Source: an uncultured Clostridia bacterium (GTDB lineage: Bacteria; Bacillota; Clostridia; Oscillospirales; Acutalibacteraceae). Taken from it: a stretch of 41,919 nucleotides of DNA. The notes below the pieces were generated by a model. The model was not told the origin of the DNA and made no database searches. It saw only the letters and a list, made by a program, of their open reading frames with translations. This document shows positions 7,452 to 15,542 of this stretch, piece by piece (positions within the stretch are counted from its first letter, which is position 1; every line of letters begins with the position of its first letter). A program made the position numbers and the translations under genes. The stretch is taken from NCBI GenBank assembly GCA_947623175.1, contig CANQGK010000022.1, forward strand, positions 1-41,919, in the 5' to 3' direction.

Positions 7452-8762
7452 CGACGCGGGGCAGGAGGATATCTGTTTCATACAAGATCTCGGCATTATG
7501 CATTTTGTAAAGCCGAGTCTTGCCGCCTCGTTGAGTCGCGTCTGAGCGCGGGGCACCGAGCGCAGCTCGCCCGAAAGTCCTATTTCGCCGAAAGCGATGA
7601 GATTTTCGTCTATAGGTATATCTCTGAGTCCGGATACGAGCGCCATGGCGACCGCCAGATCGGCGGCAGGCTCGTCAAGCCGCATTCCGCCGACGATATT
7701 TACATAGGTATCCAAATCGGAAAACCGCATCCCCAACCTTTTTTCGAGCACAGCTATCAATAAATTAAGCCGGTTATAATCGAAGCCCGTAGCGGTTCGT
7801 CGCGCGTTTCCGAAGCCCGAGGAGGTAACAAGCCCCTGCACCTCGGCTAAAATCGGTCTGGTACCCTCGATAACGCAGGTGATGCATCCGCCCGAAACGT
7901 CGCTCATTCTGCCAGAAAGCAGCATAGCAGAAGGATTTTCGACTTCGCAAAGCCCCTTATCGGTCATTTCAAAAACGCCGATTTCATTGGTCGAGCCGAA
8001 ACGGTTCTTGATTCCGCGAAGGATCCGGTAGGATTGATTTCGCTCCCCTTCAAAATAAAGCACGGTATCGACGATATGCTCCATAACCTTGGGGCCGGCA
8101 ATCTCGCCGCCCTTGTTTACGTGACCTACGATAAAAATCGGAATCCCAAGCTCCTTGCCGGTTTTAAGCAGCATGTTGGTGCATTCCCTCACCTGTACTA
8201 TACTGCCGGGCGAAGAGGTTATTTCGTTTATCTGCATGGTTTGAATGGAATCTATCATAACAAGTCCGGGCTTTGCGGATCTGATGTATTCGCATACCGA
8301 TTGTACGTCGGTCTCGGTCATGACCGAGACGCTGTCGCTTTCAACTCCCAATCTGCCGGCGCGCATTTTAATCTGCATGGCCGATTCCTCGCCCGAAACG
8401 TAGAGCACCTCGAGCTTTTCCTGTAAAGCGCTGCATATTTGCAGAAGAATCGTGGATTTGCCTATACCGGGATCTCCGCTTAAGAGTATTACGGAGCCCT
8501 TTACGATACCGCCGCCGAGCACGCGGTCAAGCTCGGATATGCCGGTTTTGTACCTTGTTTCGTCCGTGAAGCTTATTTTCGAAAGCGGCTTTGCGGCGGC
8601 GGATTTTAATGCGGCGCCCGCATAAGGCGCGGATTTGACGCTTGGCGCCGTTTCTTCCTCCATACTGTTCCATGCGCCGCAGCCGGTACATCTGCCGAGC
8701 CATTTTGACGATTCGTAACCGCATTCGCGGCATATATAAACCGTTTTTGTTTTGGTGGGCAT
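7398..8762 (-). CDS. radA: DNA repair protein RadA (Sms)
   Basis: A 454-residue protein of the usual RadA length. Domains in order: N-terminal four-Cys zinc finger (CRECG near residue 11, CTGCG near 28), RecA-like ATPase with Walker A GDPGIGKST near residue 95, the RadA-specific motif KNRFGSTNEIGVFEM near residue 252, and a Lon-protease-like C-terminal domain. RadA is a helicase-like branch migration factor acting in recombination and repair. The start begins with MPTKTKTVYICRECG, typical of the family. It is followed upstream by cwlD in the same direction. Confidence 0.97.
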   Translation of the reverse strand: MPTKTKTVYICRECGYESSKWLGRCTGCGAWNSMEEETAPSVKSAPYAGAALKSAAAKPLSKISFTDETRYKTGISELDRVLGGGIVKGSVILLSGDPGIGKSTILLQICSALQEKLEVLYVSGEESAMQIKMRAGRLGVESDSVSVMTETDVQSVCEYIRSAKPGLVMIDSIQTMQINEITSSPGSIVQVRECTNMLLKTGKELGIPIFIVGHVNKGGEIAGPKVMEHIVDTVLYFEGERNQSYRILRGIKNRFGSTNEIGVFEMTDKGLCEVENPSAMLLSGRMSDVSGGCITCVIEGTRPILAEVQGLVTSSGFGNARRTATGFDYNRLNLLIAVLEKRLGMRFSDLDTYVNIVGGMRLDEPAADLAVAMALVSGLRDIPIDENLIAFGEIGLSGELRSVPRAQTRLNEAARLGFTKCIMPRSCMKQISSCPASLELIGVRKLGEAVSLIR

Positions 8763-8765
8763 AAA

Positions 8766-9482
8766 TTAAATCTCCTTATCGTTTGAAAAATATTCCGTTA
8801 TTCCGCAAAATATGCAGAATGCCATTTTATTTTGGTATTCTTCCTCTTTTAAAAGCTTAAGCTCCGCCGAATTGCTCAAAAATCCGCATTCCACAAGCAC
8901 GGCGGGAAGCGTCGCGTTGTATAAAATATAGGTACTGCTGGTAGCCTTTTTGTTGACTCGCGTATTGTCGGGCTGTAAAAGCGAAATTATATTTTTTTGA
9001 ATAGCGTCGCCCAAAATATGCGATTTTTCGTTTGTTCCGCTGTAAAAAACCTGCGAACCGTTGGCGGCGGACGTGGTGAATTTATTAAGATGTATACTCA
9101 CAAAAACCGCGTCGGGATAGTCGCGCATAAGCTCAAGCCGGTTTTTGAGGTCGCTTTTTTTTCGGGTCGTGATTTTGTCGGTTTCGACGTCGTCGGTCGA
9201 AACGTCCGTCTCGCGAGTCAAAATAACGTCGTACCCGGCGGCTTTTAAAAAATTCGACAGCGAAAGGGTGATTTTAAGGTTAATATCCTTTTCGACCGTG
9301 CCGTCGCTTGCCACCGCGCCGCCGTCAAATCCGCCGTGGCCCGCGTCAAGTATAACCTGCGGTTTTGTTTCGGTTTTTGAAAAGGTCGGCGTCGTTTTCG
9401 CCCGTTTTTCGGCAAAAAGGGTGAGAACGCATATCAAAACGAGCAAAACGAACGAAATTATTTTCTTTTTTTCAAGAATCAT
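8766..9482 (-). CDS. cwlD: N-acetylmuramoyl-L-alanine amidase, CwlD-like
   Basis: A 238-residue Amidase_3 family enzyme. The zinc ligands and catalytic residues are visible: His in DAGHGGFDGG, Glu in TVEKDINL, His in SIHLNKF and Glu in VECGFLSN. An N-terminal hydrophobic segment (IISFVLLVLICVLTLF, about residues 7-22) is a signal anchor. Length and domain layout match CwlD, which acts with PdaA to make the muramic delta-lactam of spore cortex peptidoglycan; this fits a spore former with sigG. The start at 9482 is preferred because GGAG is just upstream; the longer version to 9530 has no SD. The gene ends 3 bases before radA begins, suggesting co-transcription. Confidence 0.85.
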   Translation of the reverse strand: MILEKKKIISFVLLVLICVLTLFAEKRAKTTPTFSKTETKPQVILDAGHGGFDGGAVASDGTVEKDINLKITLSLSNFLKAAGYDVILTRETDVSTDDVETDKITTRKKSDLKNRLELMRDYPDAVFVSIHLNKFTTSAANGSQVFYSGTNEKSHILGDAIQKNIISLLQPDNTRVNKKATSSTYILYNATLPAVLVECGFLSNSAELKLLKEEEYQNKMAFCIFCGITEYFSNDKEI

Positions 9483-9654
9483 ATTATCACTCCGTAATAA
9501 AATATGATTTTTGAAATTAATGTAGAACAAAATATCCGTTATTTATTATATTCCAAACCCGCCGCAATTTCAAGCTCGGTTAATAAAAATGCTGCCTATT
9601 TTGGGTATATTTTGGTTTTTAAGTCAAAATTTTCAAATTTCGGGTTTCACGTAA

Positions 9655-9683
9655 TTGACAAGCTTTCAATATTGTGGTAAAAT
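9655..9683 (+). promoter_or_regulatory. Sigma-A promoter of hppA
   Basis: TTGACA (9655-9660), 17-base spacer, TAAAAT (9678-9683), 34 bases before the start codon. Confidence 0.8.
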
Positions 9684-9716
9684 TAACAAAGTCAAATTTT
9701 TATCGGAGGTAATTTT

Positions 9717-11801
9717 ATGGAAAAATTGCTCATCGCCTTAACCTTCGCCTGTTCGGTTTTGGCATTGCTGTTTGCGCTCTTTACCGCGCGGAAAGTGCTT
9801 AAGTTTTCCGAGGGAACGGATTTAATGAAAAAAATCTCCGCTTCCATCTGCAAGGGCGCCAACGCTTATCTCAAACGACAGTATAAAATCGTGGTCGTTT
9901 TCTTTGCCGTCCTGTTCGTCATACTCGGCGTAATGGCGTTTTTGGGACTGCTCACGCCCTACGTGCCCTTCGCCTTTATTACCGGCGGCTTCTTCTCCGC
10001 CCTTTCGGGCTTCATCGGTATGAAAATCGCCACTTCCTCCAACGCGCGGACTGCCAATGCCTGCCGAGAGGGGTTAAATAAGGGGCTTCGCGTCGCCTTT
10101 TCCGCCGGAAGCGTTATGGGCTTCACGGTTGTGGGGCTCGGGCTTCTTGATATATCGATTTGGTTTTTCCTTTTAAAGTTCGCCTTTAAGCTGCCGAACG
10201 AGGCGATTACAAGCGCGATGCTTACCTTCGGTATGGGTGCTTCGTCTATGGCGCTCTTTGCCCGCGTGGGCGGCGGCATATTTACAAAAGCCGCGGACGT
10301 CGGCGCCGATCTTGTCGGCAAGGTCGAGGCGGGTATTCCCGAGGACGATCCGCGCAACCCCGCCGTTATTGCCGATAATGTAGGCGATAACGTGGGCGAC
10401 GTCGCGGGTATGGGCGCCGACCTTTACGAGTCATACGTGGGCTCGGTAATTTCCGCCTGCGCGCTGGGCGTCGCCGCGCTTCACAGCATAACCGCAATGG
10501 CTTTGCCGCTTATTCTTGCGGCTGTGGGGGTAATTTGCTCCATTTTGGGCACCTTTTTGGTAAGAACCAAGGAGGGCGCGTCGCAAAAGCAGCTGCTCGG
10601 CGCGCTTTCTCGCGGAACGAATTTTTCCGCCGTTTTGATAGCGATTATTTCCTTCCCGCTTGTATATTTTGTGTTGGGTAAGGCTAATTGGACGGTTTAC
10701 TTCGCCATTTTGGCGGGGCTTATAAGCGGCGTGCTTATCGGTCAGTCTACCGAATATTTCACCTCGGACAGTTACAAGCCCACCCGTAATTTAGCGGCTA
10801 CCTCCGAGACGGGTACCGCGACGATCATCATAGGCGGTCTGTCGGTCGGAATGCTCTCAACGCTCATTCCAATAGTTATTATTTCGGTTTGCATCCTTGC
10901 GGCGTACTTCGTTTCGGGCGGCGGCACAAGCGCTTCAATGGGGCTTTACGGCATTGCCCTCGCCGCGGTCGGAATGCTCTCAACCCTCGGTATAACCCTC
11001 GCTACCGACGCTTACGGGCCTGTAGCGGACAACGCCGGCGGCATAGCCGAAATGGCGGGGCTCGAGAGCAGCGTCAGGGAGCGCACCGACGCGCTCGATT
11101 CGCTCGGAAATACCACCGCCGCTACGGGTAAGGGCTTTGCTATAGGCTCCGCGGCGCTCACGGCGCTCGCGCTTATGGCGTCGTATATCGATAAAATCAA
11201 GAGCATCGACGGCGGCGCTGCCAAAATCGCCAATCTCAATATCACCAATCCCACGGTGCTTATCGGCCTGTTTATCGGCGCGTGCCTGCCGTTTGTATTC
11301 GCGGCGCTTACGATGAATTCCGTAGGCAGAGCGGCTCAGAGCGTCGTCAAGGAGGTTCGCCGTCAGTTTAAGGAAATAGCCGGGCTTATGGACGGCAAGG
11401 CCGAGGCGGATTACGCAAGCTGCGTCGACCTTTGCACAAAATCGAGCCTGCACGAGATGATACTTCCCACCGTGGTGGCGGTTATCGTGCCGATAATCGT
11501 CGGTCTTATTCTCGGCTGTACCGGCGTTGTCGGAATGCTTGCCGGAGCGACGGCTTCGGGCTTCCTTATGGCGGTATTTATGTCCAATTCGGGCGGCGCA
11601 TGGGATAATGCCAAAAAGTACATCGAAAGCGGCGTTCACGGCGGCAAGGGCTCCGAAAATCACAAGGCCGCCGTCGTGGGCGATACCGTCGGCGATCCGT
11701 TTAAGGACACCTCCGGCCCGTCGATAAATATTCTTATAAAATTGCTTTCCATGGTTTCGATAGTATTTGCGGCGGTTATAGTTAATTATTCCCTGCTTTG
11801 A
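9717..11801 (+). CDS. hppA: Membrane-bound ion-pumping pyrophosphatase
   Basis: A 694-residue polytopic protein with about 16 membrane segments, the normal size for this family. It hydrolyses pyrophosphate and pumps H+ or Na+. Active-site motifs are present: [12 protein letters not shown] near residue 196, the repeat [19 protein letters not shown], the loop [13 protein letters not shown], and the C-terminal [15 protein letters not shown]. In the motif [18 protein letters not shown] the alanine after GNTTA is the mark of the K+-dependent subfamily (K+-independent enzymes carry lysine there). Whether Na+ or H+ is moved cannot be decided by eye. A good SD (GGAGG) and a clear promoter precede it; the gene is monocistronic with a terminator shared with the facing gene. 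Confidence 0.95.
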   Translation: MEKLLIALTFACSVLALLFALFTARKVLKFSEGTDLMKKISASICKGANAYLKRQYKIVVVFFAVLFVILGVMAFLGLLTPYVPFAFITGGFFSALSGFIGMKIATSSNARTANACREGLNKGLRVAFSAGSVMGFTVVGLGLLDISIWFFLLKFAFKLPNEAITSAMLTFGMGASSMALFARVGGGIFTKAADVGADLVGKVEAGIPEDDPRNPAVIADNVGDNVGDVAGMGADLYESYVGSVISACALGVAALHSITAMALPLILAAVGVICSILGTFLVRTKEGASQKQLLGALSRGTNFSAVLIAIISFPLVYFVLGKANWTVYFAILAGLISGVLIGQSTEYFTSDSYKPTRNLAATSETGTATIIIGGLSVGMLSTLIPIVIISVCILAAYFVSGGGTSASMGLYGIALAAVGMLSTLGITLATDAYGPVADNAGGIAEMAGLESSVRERTDALDSLGNTTAATGKGFAIGSAALTALALMASYIDKIKSIDGGAAKIANLNITNPTVLIGLFIGACLPFVFAALTMNSVGRAAQSVVKEVRRQFKEIAGLMDGKAEADYASCVDLCTKSSLHEMILPTVVAVIVPIIVGLILGCTGVVGMLAGATASGFLMAVFMSNSGGAWDNAKKYIESGVHGGKGSENHKAAVVGDTVGDPFKDTSGPSINILIKLLSMVSIVFAAVIVNYSLL

Positions 11802-11817
11802 TTTAAATTAAAAAAAG

Positions 11818-11860
11818 ACTGCCGTGCGGGTGATTTGTGTGCCCGCGCGGCAGTTTTTTT
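11818..11860. terminator. Bidirectional terminator between hppA and the AbrB-type gene
   Basis: ACTGCCGTGCGGG (11818-11830) pairs with CCCGCGCGGCAGT (11842-11854). It is followed by a T run on the plus strand and preceded by an A run that serves the minus strand. Confidence 0.9.
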
Positions 11861-11862
11861 CG

Positions 11863-12153
11863 TTATTTGAGGCCTACCATCTCGCCGAATTCCTCGATAA
11901 AATCTTCTTTTGCCTTTGTCATTTTATCGATGCAATCGAGGCAAACGGTGTAACCGCCGTAGCTCACGCTTTCGCCTACGGAATCGCAAAATATGCAGGA
12001 GGGCTGATATTTTTTAAGAATTACCCGGTTACCCTCGGTGTAAATCTCGAAGCAGTCGCGATTGTTTTCAATTTCGAGCGCTTTGCGGATTTCCTTCGGA
12101 ATAACCACCCTGCCCATTTTGTCTACCGGACGTACCATACCTGTTGATCTCAT
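11863..12153 (-). CDS. AbrB/SpoVT-type transition-state regulator
   Basis: A 96-residue DNA-binding protein. The N-terminal swapped-hairpin AbrB domain is clear (STGMVRPVDKMGRVVIPKEI, then RKALEI), followed by a C-terminal segment with two CxxC pairs (CIFCDS and CLDCID) that probably binds zinc. Proteins of this build in Clostridia regulate transition-state and sporulation genes. The start is at 12153, where GGGAGG lies 7 bases upstream; the longer start at 12168 would place the SD inside the gene. Confidence 0.85.
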   Translation of the reverse strand: MRSTGMVRPVDKMGRVVIPKEIRKALEIENNRDCFEIYTEGNRVILKKYQPSCIFCDSVGESVSYGGYTVCLDCIDKMTKAKEDFIEEFGEMVGLK

Positions 12154-12235
12154 AACGAAACCTCCCACTAATATAATTTTTCGTTTTATAAAGGTATTAT
12201 AACACGCTTGTCATAATTTGTCAACAGTTGATTTT

Positions 12236-12895
12236 TTACCATTTGATTTCTTCGAGACCGTTTTGGCGTAAAATTTCGTTTGTTTTGGAAAAATGCTTAC
12301 AGCCGAAGAAGCCGCGGCTTGCCGAGAGGGGGCTCGGGTGCACGCTCGAAAGCTTTTTATGTATGGGATTGGTGATGATCTGCGCCTTTTTTTGGGCATA
12401 GGCGCCCCAAAGCAAAAATACCACGGGCGTCTGCTTGGCGTTAATTTCCGAAATAACCCTGTCGGTAAAGATTTCCCAGCCGGCGTCCTTGTGACTGTTA
12501 GGCAAGCCCTCGCGCACGGTGAGGACGGCGTTTAAGAGCAGCACTCCCTGCCGCGCCCAGGCGGTAAGATCGCCGCTTTGCGGTATTTCCTTGCCTATAT
12601 CGGCATTAAGCTCCTTAAATATATTTTTAAGTGACGGCGGCGGCTCGACGCCCTCCTTCACCGAAAAGCAGAGTCCATGTGCCTGTCCGGGCCCGTGGTA
12701 AGGGTCCTGGCCGATTATCACGACCTTCGTGTCTTTGTAAGGCGTGTATTTAAGCGCGTTGAAAATATCGTACATATCGGGATAAACCGTATGCGCGGCG
12801 TATTCTTTTTTCAGAAAAGCGCGCAAATTTTTATAATACGTTTTTTCCCACTCGTCGGCTAAAATCTCATCCCAATCGTTGCCTATGTTTACCAT
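12236..12895 (-). CDS. ung: Uracil-DNA glycosylase
   Basis: A 219-residue family-1 UDG. The water-activating loop [18 protein letters not shown] (catalytic Asp in GQD) and the minor-groove loop [11 protein letters not shown] with the catalytic His are intact. It excises uracil from DNA to start base-excision repair. It starts 12 bases after dapA ends, so it is probably co-transcribed with dapA. Confidence 0.97.
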   Translation of the reverse strand: MVNIGNDWDEILADEWEKTYYKNLRAFLKKEYAAHTVYPDMYDIFNALKYTPYKDTKVVIIGQDPYHGPGQAHGLCFSVKEGVEPPPSLKNIFKELNADIGKEIPQSGDLTAWARQGVLLLNAVLTVREGLPNSHKDAGWEIFTDRVISEINAKQTPVVFLLWGAYAQKKAQIITNPIHKKLSSVHPSPLSASRGFFGCKHFSKTNEILRQNGLEEIKW

Positions 12896-12907
12896 AATAT
12901 CACATTC

Positions 12908-13795
12908 TTATATTTTTATGCCGACTTTGCGCATTTCGGCAAAGAGCTTTTCGCGGTTTTCCGGCTCCATCGGGGTAAGCGGCAGACGCAGATAATCCTC
13001 GCAGAAGCCCATTGCCGCCATCGCCGCCTTTACGGGGATGGGGTTCACCTCGCTGAAAAGCGCGTTTATGAGCGGCAGATATTTAAGCTGCATCCGAGCC
13101 GCGCCCTTTATATCGCCTTCGGAGAATTTTTTGCACATTTCGGCGCACTCATGCGGGAGCAGGTTTGAGAGCACCGAGATACAGCCCTTGCCGCCGAGCG
13201 ACATTATCGGAACGGTCTGGTCGTCGTTGCCCGAATAGATGTTTATATCCTCGCCGCACAGCGCCGCGGTTTGGGCGATTTGCGAAATGTTTCCGCAAGC
13301 GGCCTTTACGGCGTTAATGTTCGGATGTTTCGCGAGGGCGGCGACGGTGGCGGGGGCGATATTGACGCCGGTACGCGAGGGAACGTTGTAGAGGATCACC
13401 GGAACGGTGGAAACGTCGGCTATCTGGGTGAATAATTTAATAAGCCCGTTTTGCGTAGCCTTGTTGTAATAGGGGGTAACCACCAGGACGCCGTCAACGC
13501 CTACCGAACAGGCGTAGCTCGTAAGCTCGAGCGCGTAGGCGGTGTCGTTGGAACCGGTGCCGGCGATTATCGGGATGCGCTTGTCCGCGCGCTCTACGGC
13601 ATACTTTATCGCCGCGCGGTGCTCCTCGTCGGTAAGCGTCGAAGATTCGCCGGTGGTGCCGCAGATCACGAGGGCGTTTATCCCCTCGTCTATCTGCCAA
13701 TCGATAAGTCTGCCGAAGGCCTCGTAGTCGACGCCTTTCTCGGTAATGGGGGTAATAAGCGCGGTTGCCATGCCTTCAAAAATGGGTTTTTTCAT
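12908..13795 (-). CDS. dapA: 4-hydroxy-tetrahydrodipicolinate synthase
   Basis: A 295-residue aldolase of the DapA family that condenses pyruvate and aspartate semialdehyde in lysine and diaminopimelate synthesis. Key residues: GTTGES at about 46-51, Tyr136 in LYNVPSRTG, and the Schiff-base Lys164 in NAVKAACGN. The last motif differs from the common VGIKEASGD form, with Ala after the lysine, which is mildly unusual for a true DapA, but the lysine riboswitch directly upstream supports the assignment. AAGGAGAG precedes the ATG. Confidence 0.95.
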   Translation of the reverse strand: MKKPIFEGMATALITPITEKGVDYEAFGRLIDWQIDEGINALVICGTTGESSTLTDEEHRAAIKYAVERADKRIPIIAGTGSNDTAYALELTSYACSVGVDGVLVVTPYYNKATQNGLIKLFTQIADVSTVPVILYNVPSRTGVNIAPATVAALAKHPNINAVKAACGNISQIAQTAALCGEDINIYSGNDDQTVPIMSLGGKGCISVLSNLLPHECAEMCKKFSEGDIKGAARMQLKYLPLINALFSEVNPIPVKAAMAAMGFCEDYLRLPLTPMEPENREKLFAEMRKVGIKI

Positions 13796-13811
13796 AAAAT
13801 CTCTCCTTAAA

Positions 13812-13838
13812 ATAAAAAACAGCCGATTGCTCGGCTAT
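13812..13838 (-). terminator. Terminator of the lysine riboswitch expression platform
   Basis: Minus-strand hairpin GATAGCCGA-GCAA-TCGGCTG followed by TTTTTTATTTT. It begins with GATAGC, a repeat of the last riboswitch strand (GAGAGCTATCG), consistent with alternative pairing. Confidence 0.8.
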
Positions 13839-13881
13839 CAAAATCAGAACCGGTATGGGCATACCGCGTTATAACTGTTTT

Positions 13882-14044
13882 CGATAGCTCTCCGCAAATG
13901 CGACAGTAAAACAAATCTTATTTCGTTTTACCAGCGGGACGCCTGCCGACGTCCTACTTCGGCGGCAGCCCCTTTTGCGGGCGGCATTTTCCTGCCGGAA
14001 TTAACATTCGCCCGTTACTGATGACTAACCGCGCCTCTATCTTT
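13882..14044 (-). promoter_or_regulatory. Lysine riboswitch (L box) controlling dapA
   Basis: On the minus strand this region has the marks of the L box: the 5' strand AAAGATAGAGGCGCGG with AGTCATCAGTAA, an internal GCCGAAGTAGGACG, and the closing strand GGAGAGCTATCG which pairs with the 5' strand. It is followed by a GGTATGCCCATACC hairpin (13851-13866), an intrinsic terminator and then dapA. Lysine binding would be expected to favour the terminator and lower dapA (and probably ung) expression. Confidence 0.9.
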
Positions 14045-14056
14045 AAAATTTATTAT

Positions 14057-14085
14057 ATGTTACCACAAAACCGCCGATTTGTCAA
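14057..14085 (-). promoter_or_regulatory. Sigma-A promoter of dapA
   Basis: Minus-strand TTGACA-N17-TAACAT (-35 at 14080-14085, -10 at 14057-14062), a few bases upstream of the riboswitch. The -35 overlaps the stop codon region of the S24/S26 peptidase gene. Confidence 0.75.
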
Positions 14086-14546
14086 CCCCTGTTTGCCGGC
14101 TTTCCGAAAAGCGCGTGTTTAACCTTTACAAGCGGCGGAAGCAGGGCCTTTCGCCACAGGCGGCGGAAGGGGTAGGAGTGCATAATGTAAAAGGTATAAA
14201 GGCGGTATTTCGCGCTTTTGAGGTTTACATACTTGCCGTCGCGGTAAAATTCCTTGAGAATGCCGATAACGGAGGTTTTTTTGACATTTTCGGTAAAGAA
14301 ATTATTGTCGCCGCGCATAATGAAGCGGTCGCTTTTTTGGGCGACTATGCGGTGCAATATAAACTTGTCCTTGCCGGGATACAGTACGACATCGCCTTTT
14401 TTGAGCGGGCGGTCGACGCGCTTTATTACGACGACGTCGCGGTGCTCTCTTAGCATCGGTCTCATGCTGTTGCCGGCGGTAAGCACCGAGATCTCGTCCG
14501 AGTCTCTGAGCGCTTCGCCGGCGGTTTTAAAGGTTTCGCAATTCAT
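14082..14546 (-). CDS. S24/S26 family peptidase of the RiPP-like operon
   Basis: A 154-residue signal-peptidase-like protein. The serine motif GNSMRPM places the nucleophile at Ser27, and the second motif FILHRIV has His65 where many signal peptidases have lysine, as in the SipW/ER-type branch. Unlike a normal signal peptidase there is no N-terminal membrane helix, which suggests a cytoplasmic or peripherally bound protease; the basic C-terminal part (residues 100-154) could touch the membrane. Its start overlaps the stop codon of the pqqD-like gene (TAATG), so it belongs to that operon. The likely job is removal of the leader from the modified precursor peptide. It could alternatively be a regulator-like member without protease activity. 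Confidence 0.75.
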   Translation of the reverse strand: MNCETFKTAGEALRDSDEISVLTAGNSMRPMLREHRDVVVIKRVDRPLKKGDVVLYPGKDKFILHRIVAQKSDRFIMRGDNNFFTENVKKTSVIGILKEFYRDGKYVNLKSAKYRLYTFYIMHSYPFRRLWRKALLPPLVKVKHALFGKPANRG

Positions 14547-14812
14547 TATGCTACGATTCCGGCGTCGGTCAGCTGTTTTACAAAGTCGGTTACGGTCTCG
14601 GCGGCTTCCTCTTTGGTCGCCTCGGGGTGCTTCTCGAGCATTTTTTCGGTTATCTCGTCTAAGGTGATATCGGTTTTTAAAAGCTCGAAAATCTCGGCGC
14701 CGACGTCGTTCATTTTGATAAATCCGCCGAATTTTTCGGCTTCGTCGCCTACGGAGACCGCGACCATTTTATCCGCGACGCGGTTTACGACAAAATTGTA
14801 CTTTAATTTCAT
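14546..14812 (-). CDS. PqqD-like peptide-binding protein
   Basis: An 88-residue protein of the PqqD family (RiPP recognition element). Features of the fold are visible: N-terminal beta strands, then FIKMNDVGAEIFELLKTD and a helical end with TDFVKQLTDAGIV. PqqD proteins bind the leader of a precursor peptide and present it to the radical SAM enzyme. The start is at 14812, where GAGGAG is 7 bases upstream; the frame extends further upstream without SD. It lies 4 bases after the kinase-like gene and overlaps the peptidase start. Confidence 0.88.
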   Translation of the reverse strand: MKLKYNFVVNRVADKMVAVSVGDEAEKFGGFIKMNDVGAEIFELLKTDITLDEITEKMLEKHPEATKEEAAETVTDFVKQLTDAGIVA

Positions 14813-14816
14813 AATA

Positions 14817-15533
14817 TTACTCCTCGGAATTAAAAATTGTTTTGTAAGCAACCTCGGCGGCATCCGGCTCCATGTTGCAGTGAATTATCCACAGCCTGCA
14901 GGAGGACAGGAGCCTGTCGATAAGCTCCATTGTTTTTAACATCGCGTCGGGGGCAGTCGGCATATATACCTGATTCATAATTTTCTCGATAACCTCGTTT
15001 TTATCTGCCGGGGTTACAAAATTTGTTTCGCTTCGCTCGATAAAGCAGAGGTGCTTTAGGGGGGTGCGCATATTACAGCCGAATTTTTCCTTGCCGTTCC
15101 AAGGGGTGCCGTAGGCGTAAGGTACGGGTTTGCCGTCAAAAAAGCGGACGATCGGCTTGTCGCCGTTTACGACCGTCATTTTATCGCCGAGATATTTTTG
15201 CCAAAGCTGCATATGCGTGGTTTTCCCCGTACCCGACTGCGCTGCAAAAGCAACTCCGGTACCGGCAATGTCGAAAGCCACCGAATGTAAAACAAAGGCA
15301 TTATTAAGGGGGAGCCATTCCGCTAATTTTCTGAATGCGGTGAATACGGCGTAATAGCCCAAAAACTCATTTTTCTTTTCGGCTTTGCTTTTTTCAAGCT
15401 CGGCATCCTCTACGGTAATATGAATATTAAAGTCGGAAATATCCGAATCACAGATATAAGATTTTAGCGTTTCAGTAAAATTATAACCGGTGTTTTGGAA
15501 ATCTATAAAAAAATCCGCAATTTTACAAATCAT
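14817..15533 (-). CDS. HPr kinase-like ATPase of the RiPP-like operon
   Basis: A 238-residue protein with Walker A AQSGTGKTTH at residues 98-107 and the fold cues of the HPr kinase / PEP carboxykinase group (NGDKPIV and PWNGKEKFG further on). It is shorter than true HPr kinase and lacks the N-terminal DRTGG domain. Such proteins recur in RiPP clusters; in some lasso peptide pathways a related kinase phosphorylates a serine on the precursor. Here the precursor has Ser19, Ser20 and several Thr that could be targets. It starts 9 bases after the radical SAM gene ends. Confidence 0.8.
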   Translation of the reverse strand: MICKIADFFIDFQNTGYNFTETLKSYICDSDISDFNIHITVEDAELEKSKAEKKNEFLGYYAVFTAFRKLAEWLPLNNAFVLHSVAFDIAGTGVAFAAQSGTGKTTHMQLWQKYLGDKMTVVNGDKPIVRFFDGKPVPYAYGTPWNGKEKFGCNMRTPLKHLCFIERSETNFVTPADKNEVIEKIMNQVYMPTAPDAMLKTMELIDRLLSSCRLWIIHCNMEPDAAEVAYKTIFNSEE

Positions 15534-15542
15534 AATCTCACC

